Source: Saccopteryx bilineata
Taxonomy: Eukaryota > Chordata > Mammalia > Chiroptera > Emballonuridae
Reading direction: 5' to 3'
Assembly: GCF_036850765.1 (NCBI RefSeq)
Contig: NC_089492.1
Coordinates: 203,142,276 to 203,206,275, forward strand
DNA length: 64,000 nt
Position 1 is the first letter of the stretch, and every line of letters begins with the position of its first letter. This document shows, one piece after another, positions 34,006-45,049 of this stretch. Made by a program: the position numbers and the translations under genes. A model generated the notes under the pieces. That model did no database searches. It had not been told where the DNA came from and saw nothing but the letters and a program-made list of their open reading frames with translations.

Positions 34006-35295
34006 GTTCCAAACTTATGCTATTATGAAGTATAATTGCATTATTTCTTTGTGGTCATTATACCTACATAGTATTTTAGTATACTATACTCTATTTCAAA
34101 AGGTGTAGCAATCTCTGGTTGCCTCTTCTATCAAAAAAATTTTAAAGACGACTGCCTTTCTTTTCTTAGCACATGGTTACATACATGAAGTCTTTATTTC
34201 CTATGTTGCATCCAGGTATGTCCTCGTGTATAAATTTTCACAATGAAATATGAGCACACATGGGTTATGCATATTTCAATCCAGGCCATAAAACATTGAA
34301 TAAGTATTGTGAGATTCTCTCTTTTCCCATGTCATGGTCTGGACTCCAGATACATGCCTTAGAAGCCTAGAAAATTTAGTCTTTAATGTTAAATGCTATT
34401 TCATATTTTAAAACATTATATTTTGGAGTTCTTTACAAAGCAATAGAGATGTAACCATTACTGGTATAAAAGACAAGCAAAGTGAATACGACTCTTTAAA
34501 TTTCCTATGGGAAATTTGGGGACGGGGGAAGTGAGAAAGAAAGAGAGAGAAAGAGAAAAGAAAAACTCTGAATTGAAATTTTAAAGGTATCAGGAAGAAT
34601 TTCTTTATTTTGGGGAGGGAATAAAAACTGGTAGTTTAATAAGAAGTTATAATAATGAACAAATATTTTAATTTATAGTGTGACTATAAATTCTAGCAAT
34701 AATGCTCATGTTTACTCACTCCAACTACAGGAGTCACATAAACTCATGAAGATGAATCCACCTATGTCAACACTAGTGATACAGTGTTGTGAATTCTTAT
34801 CTGTTGTGAATATTTATCTGTTGTGAATTCTGCACTGTGGGCATGCCTACCTTTCTCTTCAAGGTTATGTGAAGGTAAATTTTGTTTATTCCCTTAATTG
34901 CTAAATTTTCGAGACAGAAAAGACTTCAAATCCCAATTCCAACTGTACACCTATCTTAGGATGCATTTCCGTCAAAGATAAATTAATAACTAAACCCACA
35001 TTTGCAACCAGAAACTGTAAACTCTGCCTAGTGTGTTCACCATTCCTTACTTCACCTAGTGAACCAGATTATTTCCATGTGTTCTTAGCTGACATATCAC
35101 CTCCACAGAAAAATCCTGTCCAACCATGCTTCTCGAGTTTCCACAATTGTTCCCCAAAAGGCTAGAGTCTTATTCGGATGTGAATATATCCTACCAAGTG
35201 CAGAAGCAGATGGAGGTATGTGAGCAGTGGAGGAGAAAAAAGTGTGCTATAACAGTTCACACATTAACCAGCAAATTATGACCGTTCTCCTCATC
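34006..35295. other. Non-coding stretch, no gene
   Basis: AT-rich. A purine tract lies at 34530-34566; 'tgtgaat-ctatctgttgtgaat' repeats near 34785-34835. Confidence 0.5.
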
Positions 35296-35453
35296 AAAAA
35301 TTTTTTTTTTAATAAATTTTTATTAATGGTAATGGGATGACATTAATAAATCAGGGTACATATATTCAAAGAAAACATGTCTAGGTTATTTTGTCATCAA
35401 ATTATGTTGCAAACCCCTCGCCCAAAGTCAGATTGTCCTCCGTCACCCTCTAT

Positions 35454-38267
35454 CTAGTTCTCTGTGCCCCTCCCCCTCCCTCTCTCCCTCCCTCCCTCCC
35501 ATGTCCTCCCTCCCCCCCCACCCTTGGTAACCACCACACTCTTGTCCATGTCTCTTCGTCTCATTTTTATGTTCCACCAATGTATGGAATCATGTAGTTC
35601 TTGTTTTTTTTCTGATTTGCTTATTTCACTCCTTATAATGTTATCAAGATCCCACCATTTTGCTGTAAATGATCTGATGTCATCATTTCTTATGGCTGAG
35701 TAGTATTCCATAGTGTATATGTGCCACATCTTCTTTATCCAGTCTTCTATTGAAGGGCTTTTTGGTTGTTTCCATGTCTTGGCCACTGTGAACAGTGCTG
35801 CAATGAACATGGGGCTACATGTGTCTTCACATATCAATGTTTCTGAGGTTTTGGGGTATATACCCAGTAGAGGGATTGCTGGGTCATAAGGTAGTTCTAT
35901 TTTCAGTTTTTTGAGGAACCACCATACTTTCCTCCATAATGGTTGTACTACTTTACAGTCCCACCAACAGTGAATGAGGGTTCCTTTTTCTCCACAGCCT
36001 CTCCAACATTTGCTATTACCCGTCTTGTTGATAATAGCTAATCTAACAGGAGTGAGGTGGTATCTCATTGTAGTTTTGATTTGCATTTCTCTAATAACTA
36101 ATGAAGCTGAGCATCTTTTCATATATCTGTTGGCCATTTGTATCTCTTCCTGGGAGAAGTGTCTGTTCATGTCCTCTTCCCATTTTTTTATTGGATTGTT
36201 TGTTTGTTTGTTGTTGAGTTTTATGAGTTCTTTGTAAATTTTGGATATTAGGCCCTTATCTGAGCTGTCGTTTGAAAATATCAGTTCCCATATACTTGGC
36301 TGTCTGTTTATTTTGATATCAGTTTCTCTTGCTGAGCAAAAACTTTTAATTCTGATGTAGTCCCATTCATTTATCTTTGCCTTCACTTCTCTTGCCATTG
36401 GAGTCAAGTTCATAAAATGTTCTTTAAAACCCAGGTCCATGATTTTAGTACCTATGTCTTCTTCTATGTACTTTATTGTTTCAGGTCTTATATTTAGGTC
36501 TTTGATCCATTTTGAATTAATTTTAGTACACGGGGACAGGCTGTAGTCAAGTTTCATTCTTTTGCATGTGGCTTTCCAGTTTTCCCAACACCATTTGTTG
36601 AAGAGGCTTTCTTTTCTCCATTGTGTGTTGTTGGCCCCTTTATCAAAGATTATTTGACCATATATATGTGGTTTTATTTCTGGGCTTTCTATTCTGTTCC
36701 ATTGGTCTGAGTGTCTATTTTTTTGCCAATACCATGCTGTTTTGATTATCGTGGCCCTATAATATAGTTTAAAGTCAGGTATTGTAATGCCCCCAGCTTC
36801 ATTCTTTTTCCTTAGGATTGCTTTGGCTATTCGGGGTTTTTTATAGTTCCATATAAATCTGATGATTTTTTGTTCCATTTCTTTAAAAAATCTCATAGGG
36901 ATTTTGATGGGAATTGCATTAAATTTGTATATTGCTTTGGGTAATATGGCCATTTTGATTATATTTATTCTTCCTATCCAAGAACAAGGAATATTTTTCC
37001 ATCTCATTGTATCTTTTTCGATTTCCCTTAACAATGCTTTGTAATTTTCATTATATAGGTCCTTTACGTTCTTTGTTATGTTTATTCCTAGGTATTTTAT
37101 TTTTTTTGTTGCAATCGTGAAGGGGATTATTTTTTTGAGTTCGTTTTCTAATATTTCATTGTTGGCATATAGAAAGGCTATGGACTTTTGTATGTTAATT
37201 TTGTATCCTGCGACCTTACTGTATTGGTTTATTGTTTCTAATAATCTTTTTGTGGAGTCCTTCGGGTTTTCGATGTATAGGATCATATCATCAGCAAAAA
37301 GTGATAGCTTTACTTCTTCTTTTCCGATATGGATGCCTTTTATTTCTTTGTCTTGTCTGATTGCTCTGGCCAGAACTTCTAGCACCACGTTGAATAAGAG
37401 TGGAGAGAGTGGACAACCCTGTCTTGTTCCTGATTTAAGGTAGAAAGTCCTCAGTTTTATGCCGTTTAATAGGATGTTGGCTGATGGTTTATCATATATG
37501 GCCTTTATCATGTTGAGATATTTTCCTTCTATACCCATTTTGTTGAGAGTCTTAAACATAAAATTGTGTTGTATTTTATCAAAAGCCTTTTCTGCATCTA
37601 TTGATAAGATCATGTGGTTTTTGTTCTTTGTTTTGTTGATATGGTGTATTACGTTAACCGTTTTGCGTATGTTGAACCATCCTTGAGATTCTGGAATGAA
37701 TCCCACTTGATCATGATGTATTATTTTTTTAATATGTTGTTGTATTCGGTTTGCCAGTATTTTGTTTAGTATTTTAGCATCTGTATTCATTAGAGATATT
37801 GGTCTGTAGTTTTCTTTCTTTGTGCCATCCTTGCCAGGTTTTGGTATGAGGGTTATGTTGGCCTCATAAAATGTGTTTGGAAGTATTGCTTCTTCTTCAA
37901 TTTTTTGGAAGACTTTGAGTAGAATAGGAACCAAGTCTTCTTTGAATGTTTGATAGAATTCACTAGTATAACCGTCTGGGCCTGGACTTTTATTTTTGGG
38001 GAGATTTTTAATAGTTTTTTCTATTTCCTCCCTGCTGATTGGTCTGTTTAGGCTTTCTGCTTCTTCATGACTCAGTCTAGGAAGGTTGTATTGTTCTAGG
38101 AATTTATCCATTTCTTCTAGATTGTTGTATTTGGTGGCATATAATTTTTCATAGTATTCTACAATAATTCTTTGTATTTCTATGATGTCTGTGGTGATCT
38201 CTCCTCTTTCATTTTGGATTTTATTTATTTGAGTCCCGTGTCTTTTTTCCTTGGTGAGTCTTGCCAA
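35454..38267 (-). pseudogene. L1-B ORF2, RT and C-terminal part
   Basis: 937 aa in frame from MARLTKEKR to a shifted C-terminus. RT motifs [11 protein letters not shown] and [10 protein letters not shown], and the cysteine segment [18 protein letters not shown], are intact. It joins the endonuclease part through a frame break at the T7 run 38321-38327 (an extra A in 'ctatagaaaaaaatcaat' on the coding strand). The last residues (from about EKKQELHD on) differ from L1-A, and reading continues past the usual stop, so a second small shift lies near the end. Confidence 0.9.
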
Positions 38268-38313
38268 GGGTTTGTCAATTTTGTTGATCTTTACAAAGAA
38301 CCAGCTCCTTGTT

Positions 38314-39396
38314 TTATTGATTTTTTTCTATAGTTTTTCTGTTCTCTATTTCATTTATTTCTGCTCTGATTTTTATTATCTCCTTTCTTCGGCTGGTTTT
38401 GGGTTGTCTTTGTTCTTCTTTTTCTAGTTCCTTAAGGTGTGAAGTTAAGTGGTTTACTTCGGCTCTCTCTTGTTTGTTCATATAGGCCTGAAGTGATATG
38501 AACTTTCCTCTTATTACTGCTTTTGCTGCATCCCAGAGATTCTGATATGTCGTATTTTCATTTTCATTTGTCTGTATATATCTTTTGATTTCTGCACTTA
38601 TTTCTTCTTTGACCCATTCATTTTTTAGAAGTATGTTGTTTAGTTTCCACATTTTTGTGGGTTTTTCCCCCTCTTTTTTGCAGTTGAATTCTAGTTTCAA
38701 GGCTTTACGATCAGAAAATATGCTTGGTACAATTTCAATTTTTCTAAATTTGCTGATATTGTCTTTGTGGCCCAACATATGGTCAATTCTTGAGAATGTT
38801 CCATGTACACTAGAGAAAAATGTATACTCTGTCGCTTTGGGATGAAGCGTCCTGTAGATGTCTATCATATCCAGGTGTTCTAGTATTTCGTTTAAGGCCA
38901 ATATATCTTTATTGATTCTCTGTTTGGATGACCGATCTAGAGCCGTCAGCAGTGTATTGAGGTCTCCAAGTATGATTGTATTTTTGTTAGTTTTTGTTTT
39001 AAGGTCAATAAGTAGCTGTCTTATATATTTTGGTGCTCCTTGGTTTGGTGCATATATATTAAGGATTGTTATGTCTTCTTGATTCAACTTCCCCTTCATC
39101 ATTATGAAATGACCATTTTTGTCTCTGAGTACTTTTTCTGTCTTGTAGTCAGCATTATTAGATATGAGTATTGCTACACCTGCTTTTTTTTGGGTGTTGT
39201 TTGCTTGGAGTATTGTTTTCCAGCCTTTCACTTTGAATTTGTTTTTATCCTTGTTGCTTAGATGTGTTTCTTGTAGGCAGCATATAGTTGGATTTTCTTT
39301 TTTAATCCATTCTGCTACTCTGTGTCTTTTTATTGGTAAGTTTAATCCATTTACATTTAGTGTAATTATTGACACTTGTGGGTTCCCTACTGCCAT
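38314..39396 (-). pseudogene. L1-B ORF2, endonuclease part
   Basis: 360 aa from [10 protein letters not shown]. It has N14, E43 (QETH), GDLNT and RIDHML. At residue 230 the codon is CGT (38707-38709): the catalytic SDH reads SDR here, while L1-A and L1-C keep SDH. Even with the frameshift ignored, the endonuclease would be expected to be inactive. ORF2 follows ORF1 after about 325 bases. Confidence 0.9.
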
Positions 39397-39721
39397 TTTA
39401 TAAATTGCTTTCTGTTAGTTTTGTATCTAGTTTGATTCTTCTCTTTTGTTTTTCTATCATTTGTTTTTGTTTGTTTGTGTTCCATACTTCTTTCCTCTGT
39501 TGCTACCTTTTTTAAGTCAAGTGTTTTTGTGGTGGTTTTTTTAAGGGTGGTTACCATTAAGTAATGAAAAGAGTACCTACCATATTCATTGTAGTACCCT
39601 ATCTTATAAGTATTTCTGCACTTCATCATCCTTTGCTACTGTTAATCTCCATCCTCTCCCCCCTTTTTTTCCTTTGTTGTCACAGTTTAAGTTTGGTTTT
39701 ATTGTGTTCTTGGTGGAGCTG

Positions 39722-40717
39722 TTACTTGTGGTGTTGTTTTCTTTTGTTCTTTGAATCTGGTTGGAAAACCCCCCTTAGTATTTCCTGGAGTGGGGGCTTT
39801 CTGTTGATAAATTCTCTCATCTTTTCTGTATTTGTGAATGTTTTTATATCTCCTTCATACTTGAAGGATAGCTTTGATGGGTATAGTATTCTTGGCTGAA
39901 AGTTCCTCTCTTTCAGGGCTTTAAATATTGGGGTCCACTCTCTTCTAGCTTGTAGAGTTTCTGCTGAGAAATCTGATGATAATCTAATAGGCCTTCCTTT
40001 ATATGTTGTACTCTTCTTTTCCCTGGCTGCCTTGAGAATTTTTTCTTTGTCATTGGTTTGTGTCATCTTTATTATGATGTGCCTTGGAGTGGGTTTGTTG
40101 GGGTTAAGAAAACTTGGTGTTCTGTTTGCTTCTTGAATTTGAGACTTTAGTTCCTTGCACAGGCTTGGGAAGTTCTTATCTATTATTTGTTTGAGTATAT
40201 TCTCCATTCCATTTTCTTTCTCTTCTCCCTCTGATATACCTATTATTCTTATGTTATTCTTTCTGATGGAGTCAGACAATTCCTGTAGGGCTTTCTCATT
40301 TTTTATTATTTTTGAGTCTCTTTCTTCTTCTCTCTGTTGTGCCTCAAGTTGTTTGTCTTCTATTTCACTAATCCTATCTTCAATCTGGGCTGTTCTGTTA
40401 GCTAAGCTTGTTACCTCATTTTTCAGCTCGTGAATTGAGTTTTTCATTTCTGTTTGATTTGTTTTTATAGTTTCAATTTCCTTGGTAATATATTCTTTGT
40501 GTTCATTGAGTTGTTTTCTGATCTCCCTATATTGCCTTTCTGTGTTTTCTTGTATATCTCTGAGTATTTTTAAGATTTCTATTTTAAATTCTCTGTCATT
40601 TAGCTCCAAGGCTTCCAATATGTTAAGTCTTTTCTCCATAGATTTTTCCACATCTATTTGTGTTACCTCTCTTTCTTTTGTATCCATAATATTCAATTTC
40701 CTCTTTCTTATCGGCAT
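39722..40717 (-). CDS. L1-B ORF1 (RNA-binding chaperone), open frame
   Basis: 331 aa, MPIRKRKLN to KNKRKQHHK. The first ~150 residues are an acidic-basic coiled coil (ELRK/EIETIKTNQTEMKNSI repeats). The RRM region (IRIIGISEGEEKENG) and the C-terminal domain (TPRHIIIKMTQTNDKEKIL, ARREWTPIFKALKERNFQPR) follow. It is the only uninterrupted ORF1 of the three young copies. The protein would form trimers and bind L1 RNA; expression is not known. Confidence 0.9.
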   Translation of the reverse strand: MPIRKRKLNIMDTKEREVTQIDVEKSMEKRLNILEALELNDREFKIEILKILRDIQENTERQYREIRKQLNEHKEYITKEIETIKTNQTEMKNSIHELKNEVTSLANRTAQIEDRISEIEDKQLEAQQREEERDSKIIKNEKALQELSDSIRKNNIRIIGISEGEEKENGMENILKQIIDKNFPSLCKELKSQIQEANRTPSFLNPNKPTPRHIIIKMTQTNDKEKILKAAREKKSTTYKGRPIRLSSDFSAETLQARREWTPIFKALKERNFQPRILYPSKLSFKYEGDIKTFTNTEKMREFINRKPPLQEILRGVFQPDSKNKRKQHHK

Positions 40718-43091
40718 CTGAGGGTGGTCTTATTGATAGCACTAATTAGAATTAATAAAGAGTAAAAAGAAAAAAAAAAAAAAAAAGGGTAAAACACCCC
40801 ACAAAAAAAAAAACAGTAAAAATTTATTATTTCCCCCTTTTTTTCTCTCTTCTCTTTCCCTCCTCTCCCCTCCTCAGGGAAATATCGTGCCTATAATGTA
40901 GGGCCTGATTTGGGGTGAAGAGTTCAAGGGGCAAAAAAAAGGGAGTAGGGACCTACTAAATGCAAAAAAAAAAAAAAAAAAAAAAGGAAGAAAATCTTAG
41001 ACAAGCATAAGATGATTTGCTTGTATGTGATGGTCAACTAAGAGATATAATGAGAGGGATAAGAGGGAATCAGAAAAAAGGACCAAAAAAGAATAATAAA
41101 GAAGAAAAAATAAAAATAATAAGTAAAAATCTGTTGTATTAAGTGGAGCGAAGACTAAATACAATGGAGACCTTGGGTTGGGAGGACCCAAAATGCCACA
41201 AAAATAAACAAACAAGAGAGAAAATAAAAAATAAAAACAAAAGCAAAAAAGAGAAATAAAGCCAAAAAAAAGCCTTGAGTTCCAAATTAACTAATTTGTT
41301 CGTGATTGAGGATTATATGGGAGGAAAGTAAAATGAGAAAAGAAAAAACGAATAGAAAGGAAAAAATAAGAAAAAGAGAAAAACGAAGGAAGAAATAAAA
41401 TAGGAGGAGAAAAAAACAAAATAAAGCAAGACAAAAAAAAAACAAAAGAGGAGAGAGTGAGAGTTAAGTGTTTTGGAGTATAACCTTAAAGGAGGGTGAG
41501 GATGAAGAAGAAAAATAAAATGCAACACTCATGGGTAGTGTAGTTCAAGAAAGGGGAAGCATAAGATGGGCAGAGAATAGAAGGACCGAGGTGGAGGAAA
41601 TAAAGGCAAAAAGATAGAAGAAACAAACAACAACAACAACAAAAAAAAATTAGTGGATCAAGTTGTAAAGTCTGTGGGTTTTTCTTGATTTTGAGAGGTT
41701 AACTTCTTCCTTTTTCTTTTCTCTCCCTCTTCCTAGTCGGTAACTCTGTACCCCAGGCTCTGCCCCTGTGTCACTCTTAGGTAGGGATTTGCAGTTGATG
41801 GGATTCTATGGCAATGTCATATAATTGGCTTTAGTCTTGCTGGAAGTAAAGGCTTGTTGGCGTTTGCAGGGTCCAACGATGAGAGAGTTTGCTTTCCTGG
41901 ATTCTCTCTCCTAGTCCCCTTTTTCTGAATTAGCAGCCTGGTGATCCAGCTATAAGGCTGCAACTGCTTCTGCCTGGGGAGTAAGAGGCTCAAAGAGCTG
42001 GGAAATCCCCACTCTGTCCCCACTCAGTGCAAGGCTTTGGGAAAGGCTCTGACAGTCAGGGCCTCCAGTGTAATCAGGCGGGGGTGGGAGTCAATTGTTG
42101 TCAAGGTGACTGTTCAGCGCCTATCATTTAGTTGGACCTCTCAACCCAGGCTTTCCACACTTTGTAGCCTGTTTTTGCAGGGAAGAAGAGGCACTAGTCT
42201 CTGCTTACGACTAGTGTAGTATAGACCTTATTATCTGCCAAGTCCTTCTTGTTAGCATTTATCCCTGAATATGGAGGCTCTATCAATCAGAAGTTGCCCC
42301 GCCCCTTTAGCGAGAGGCACTAAAAAATATCACGCCTCTTGTCTTGGATCGCTGAACTGAGAGAGATCTTATCAATTAGAACCGAGGGTGCGCAGATTTT
42401 ATGGGTTAAGCTAATTTCAGTGATTGGGTCGCAGCTGTGTTTCTGAAGGAATTTTAGGCTGCCTGCGTGCGCCCCTCCCCCAACGCTTGATTGTTAGCTT
42501 GAATGGCTGTGTGAGGTGCCCCGCCCATGGAGAGAATCTCCCAAGCCTCTCCCGCTCGCCCCGCCGCTGGCGGCTGGACCGCACCAGGCGCAGGATAATG
42601 GAGCCCCCTGGGTGTGTGGGCCAGTAGGGTGCCCTGGGCGCGTGGAATGCCCAAGGCACGCGTGCAAATGGGGCGCTCCGGGCTCCGGTGGCCGGCGACC
42701 CCCACTCGCAGTGTGCGTGCCGCTGGGAACGTCGGTGCTCAACCAGACTGGGCGCGCGCGGCAGCTCGTGGTGGCCGCTCGCGGTGGCGGTTCGCGGCGG
42801 GGGTTCGCGGCAGCTCGCGGGGGGCTCGCGGCGGCTTGCGGTTCCCAATTATATGGGCTGACTCACCGCAGGCGCACTCCCTGGCGGCTTGAATAAGCGT
42901 CGCTGCGGTAGCTTCCTCCACACCCTCGTCTCTCAGATTCAAGTGATAACAGTCCTTTTGCTTTCAGTTTGTGTGGAACTCCGGAATGCTCCGAGGATAA
43001 ATTTTTCTGTTTCTAGTTGATAAATTTGTTGTGATTTAGGGGAGAGCTGTCGGACTCGCTTCTCACGGCGCCATTTCCGTGACGTCACTCC
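40718..43091 (-). promoter_or_regulatory. L1-B 5'UTR with CpG-rich block
   Basis: In coding direction it starts GGAGTGACGTCACGGAAATGG: the CRE-like palindrome is 43080-43087 and the YY1-like AAATGGCG follows. The first ~110 bases resemble L1-A. Then 42450-42900 is GC- and CpG-rich and unlike L1-A, with degenerate 'ctcgcgg' repeats at 42761-42842. From about 42080 down to ORF1 it again aligns with L1-A (reverse of 'ccccgcctgatta'). Confidence 0.75.
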
Positions 43092-43101
43092 AAAAATTTT
43101 T

Positions 43102-43485
43102 AACTTCTTAAAATCTACTATCTGTGTGGCGATAGCTCATTGGGACATTAATTTATATACTTTTTTATTTTTGCTACAAATGTGATTGAGTGCCTTTTCA
43201 TATGTTTGTTTGCTTTTTTTTCCCCTTTGAAATTCCTGCAGCTGTCTTTTTTCTACTGCATTGTCTACCTTTTTCATCTTGATTTGTAGGAGAGTCATAT
43301 ATATATATATGTGAATTTTTATATATATATAAAGTGAATATTGGAGTATTTTGGTGGTTAGATGATTTACAAATGTTATGTGTTCTGTGACTGCCTTTCA
43401 ATGGTTTTTCAAGAAAAATGTACTTAGTCTGATGTAGTCAAACTTATGTAATTTTTAGATTAGGGAGGTGGTGGTGGAGTGTGTG

Positions 43486-43525
<40 letters not shown>

Positions 43526-43572
43526 CATGTTCTGAAATAATTATTTCTCATTCAATGTCATTGCATTATATT
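43102..43572. repeat. Non-coding with AT and GT microsatellites
   Basis: An AT run lies at about 43297-43332 and a (GT)n run at 43488-43522. A reversed old L1 trace near 43150-43290 is possible ('tttgctacaaatgtgattgagtgccttttcatatg'). No gene. Confidence 0.6.
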
Positions 43573-44696
43573 AAGGTGACCAACTTTTTTACAATGAAAA
43601 GGAAGACAAAAATAAATTGAAGAAAACAATATTGTAAATAAAAGAAACATTTTATTCATTGCAACAATAATATACTATAATATGATAAATGCATAATAAA
43701 ACATTTGTAATATTTTATATTGTAATTATGCTCACATGCCTATTAACTTTTGATAATAGTTGTAAGAAAAAAGTACTCATTTAGATATTATCTAAATGAG
43801 TACTTTTCCATTGAATATTTTTTGTCAATGTATCATCTTGTAACAATATATTGGAAATATCTGAACAAGAAATATCTTTTATATTAAATTTTACGGCAAG
43901 TGCTGCAGGTAGAGTATCAACATTCAATCTCGATTTCTCACTTGTCCAAAAATCATTAGCAGTTTAAAAAACTCAACTGCTACATTAGTTCCAGGGCAGA
44001 ACAATGTAAATTGAACAAGAATAAATAAATTTTCACATGGAATATGTTCATTTTTGAAATGGCTGAATATTTCCACCCATCTTTTATCAATGTGATCATT
44101 TTCCCATTGTATTAATTTATCAGAATTTAAATATACATTCAATCTTCTAATTTCTTCAAAGAGACAATTGTCATCTATTTTGATGTCTGGCATTTCTCTA
44201 GATAAAAACTCAAGACAAGATTCAATATCTGCCCAATATACTTGCGATGAAGTAAAAAAAACACCACTGAAAACTGCTATTTTCCATGATGTTTGTTTCA
44301 GACCATTCTTCGATATATTGAAAACCTGTCTGATAAATATTCTGCACTTCTTTATAAACTTTTCTGTTATGCCCAGATTTGATTCCTCTAAGTCTGACAA
44401 TTTTATTTTTATAATTAAAGGAAAAAACTTTTCTTCAAAATTAGATTTATATTGGAGGATAAAGTCATTCAAAATTAAGACTAACTTCTGTAGCTGAAAT
44501 GTGTTCACCTTCAATTTTTTGAATTGTTTTGTGAAAAATAGATGCTTGATTATGTACAAAGCACATTAATATCTCATAGTTTATTATTGATAAACAATTC
44601 CAGGATTTTCGGACATTTATCTAAACTTAAAAAATATGAACGGAGAGGCTCAAATCATTGTAGAACACGCTCTATAGCAGATGTTAGAGCAAGCCA

Positions 44697-44700
<4 letters not shown>

Positions 44701-44741
<41 letters not shown>

Positions 44742-44742
44742 A
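44701..44742. repeat. (GT)n microsatellite
   Basis: About 20 GT units, at the 3' tail of the antisense SINE next to it, from which it probably grew. Confidence 0.9.
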
Positions 44743-45049
44743 GAGACAGAGAGAGTCAGAGAGAGGGACAGACAAGGATAGACAGACAGGAAGGGAGAGA
44801 GATGAGAAACATCAATTCTTCGTTGTGGTTCCTTAGTTGTTCATTGATGGATTTCTCATATGTGCCTTAACCAGAGGCCTACAGCAGACCAAGTGACCCC
44901 TTGCTAGAGCCAGTGACCTCGGGCTCAAGCTGGTGAGCCTTGCTCAAATCAGATGAGCCTGTGCTCAAGCTGGCAACCTCGGGGTCTCGAACCTGGGTCA
45001 TTGGCATCCTAGTCCGATGCTCTATCCACTGCACCACCCCCTGGTCAGG
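44743..45049 (-). mobile_element. tRNA SINE, family III
   Basis: Reverse head gcctgaccagggggtggtgcagtgg, B box aggttcgaga, ~20-bp 'gctcaagctgg' modules at about 44910-44985 and a gacagagagagtcagag-type 3' end. Inserted in the hAT transposase. Confidence 0.9.

Larger units (their letters stand above)
35306..43091 (-). mobile_element. Full-length L1 retrotransposon (L1-B), best preserved copy
   Basis: Ends lie in short target copies aaaaattttt (35296-35305 and 43092-43101). It has a 5'UTR of its own type (40718-43091), an intact ORF1, an ORF2 with a single 1-base frameshift, and a 3'UTR with pyrimidine-rich (reverse of G-rich) tract at 35468-35523. Sequence is clearly different from L1-A and L1-C in the 5'UTR centre and slightly so in the ORFs. 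Confidence 0.95.

Noticed and set aside
42417..42896. Several long frames on both strands in the CpG-rich block
   Set aside because: High GC removes stop codons in all frames; the region is the L1-B 5'UTR and none resembles a protein family.
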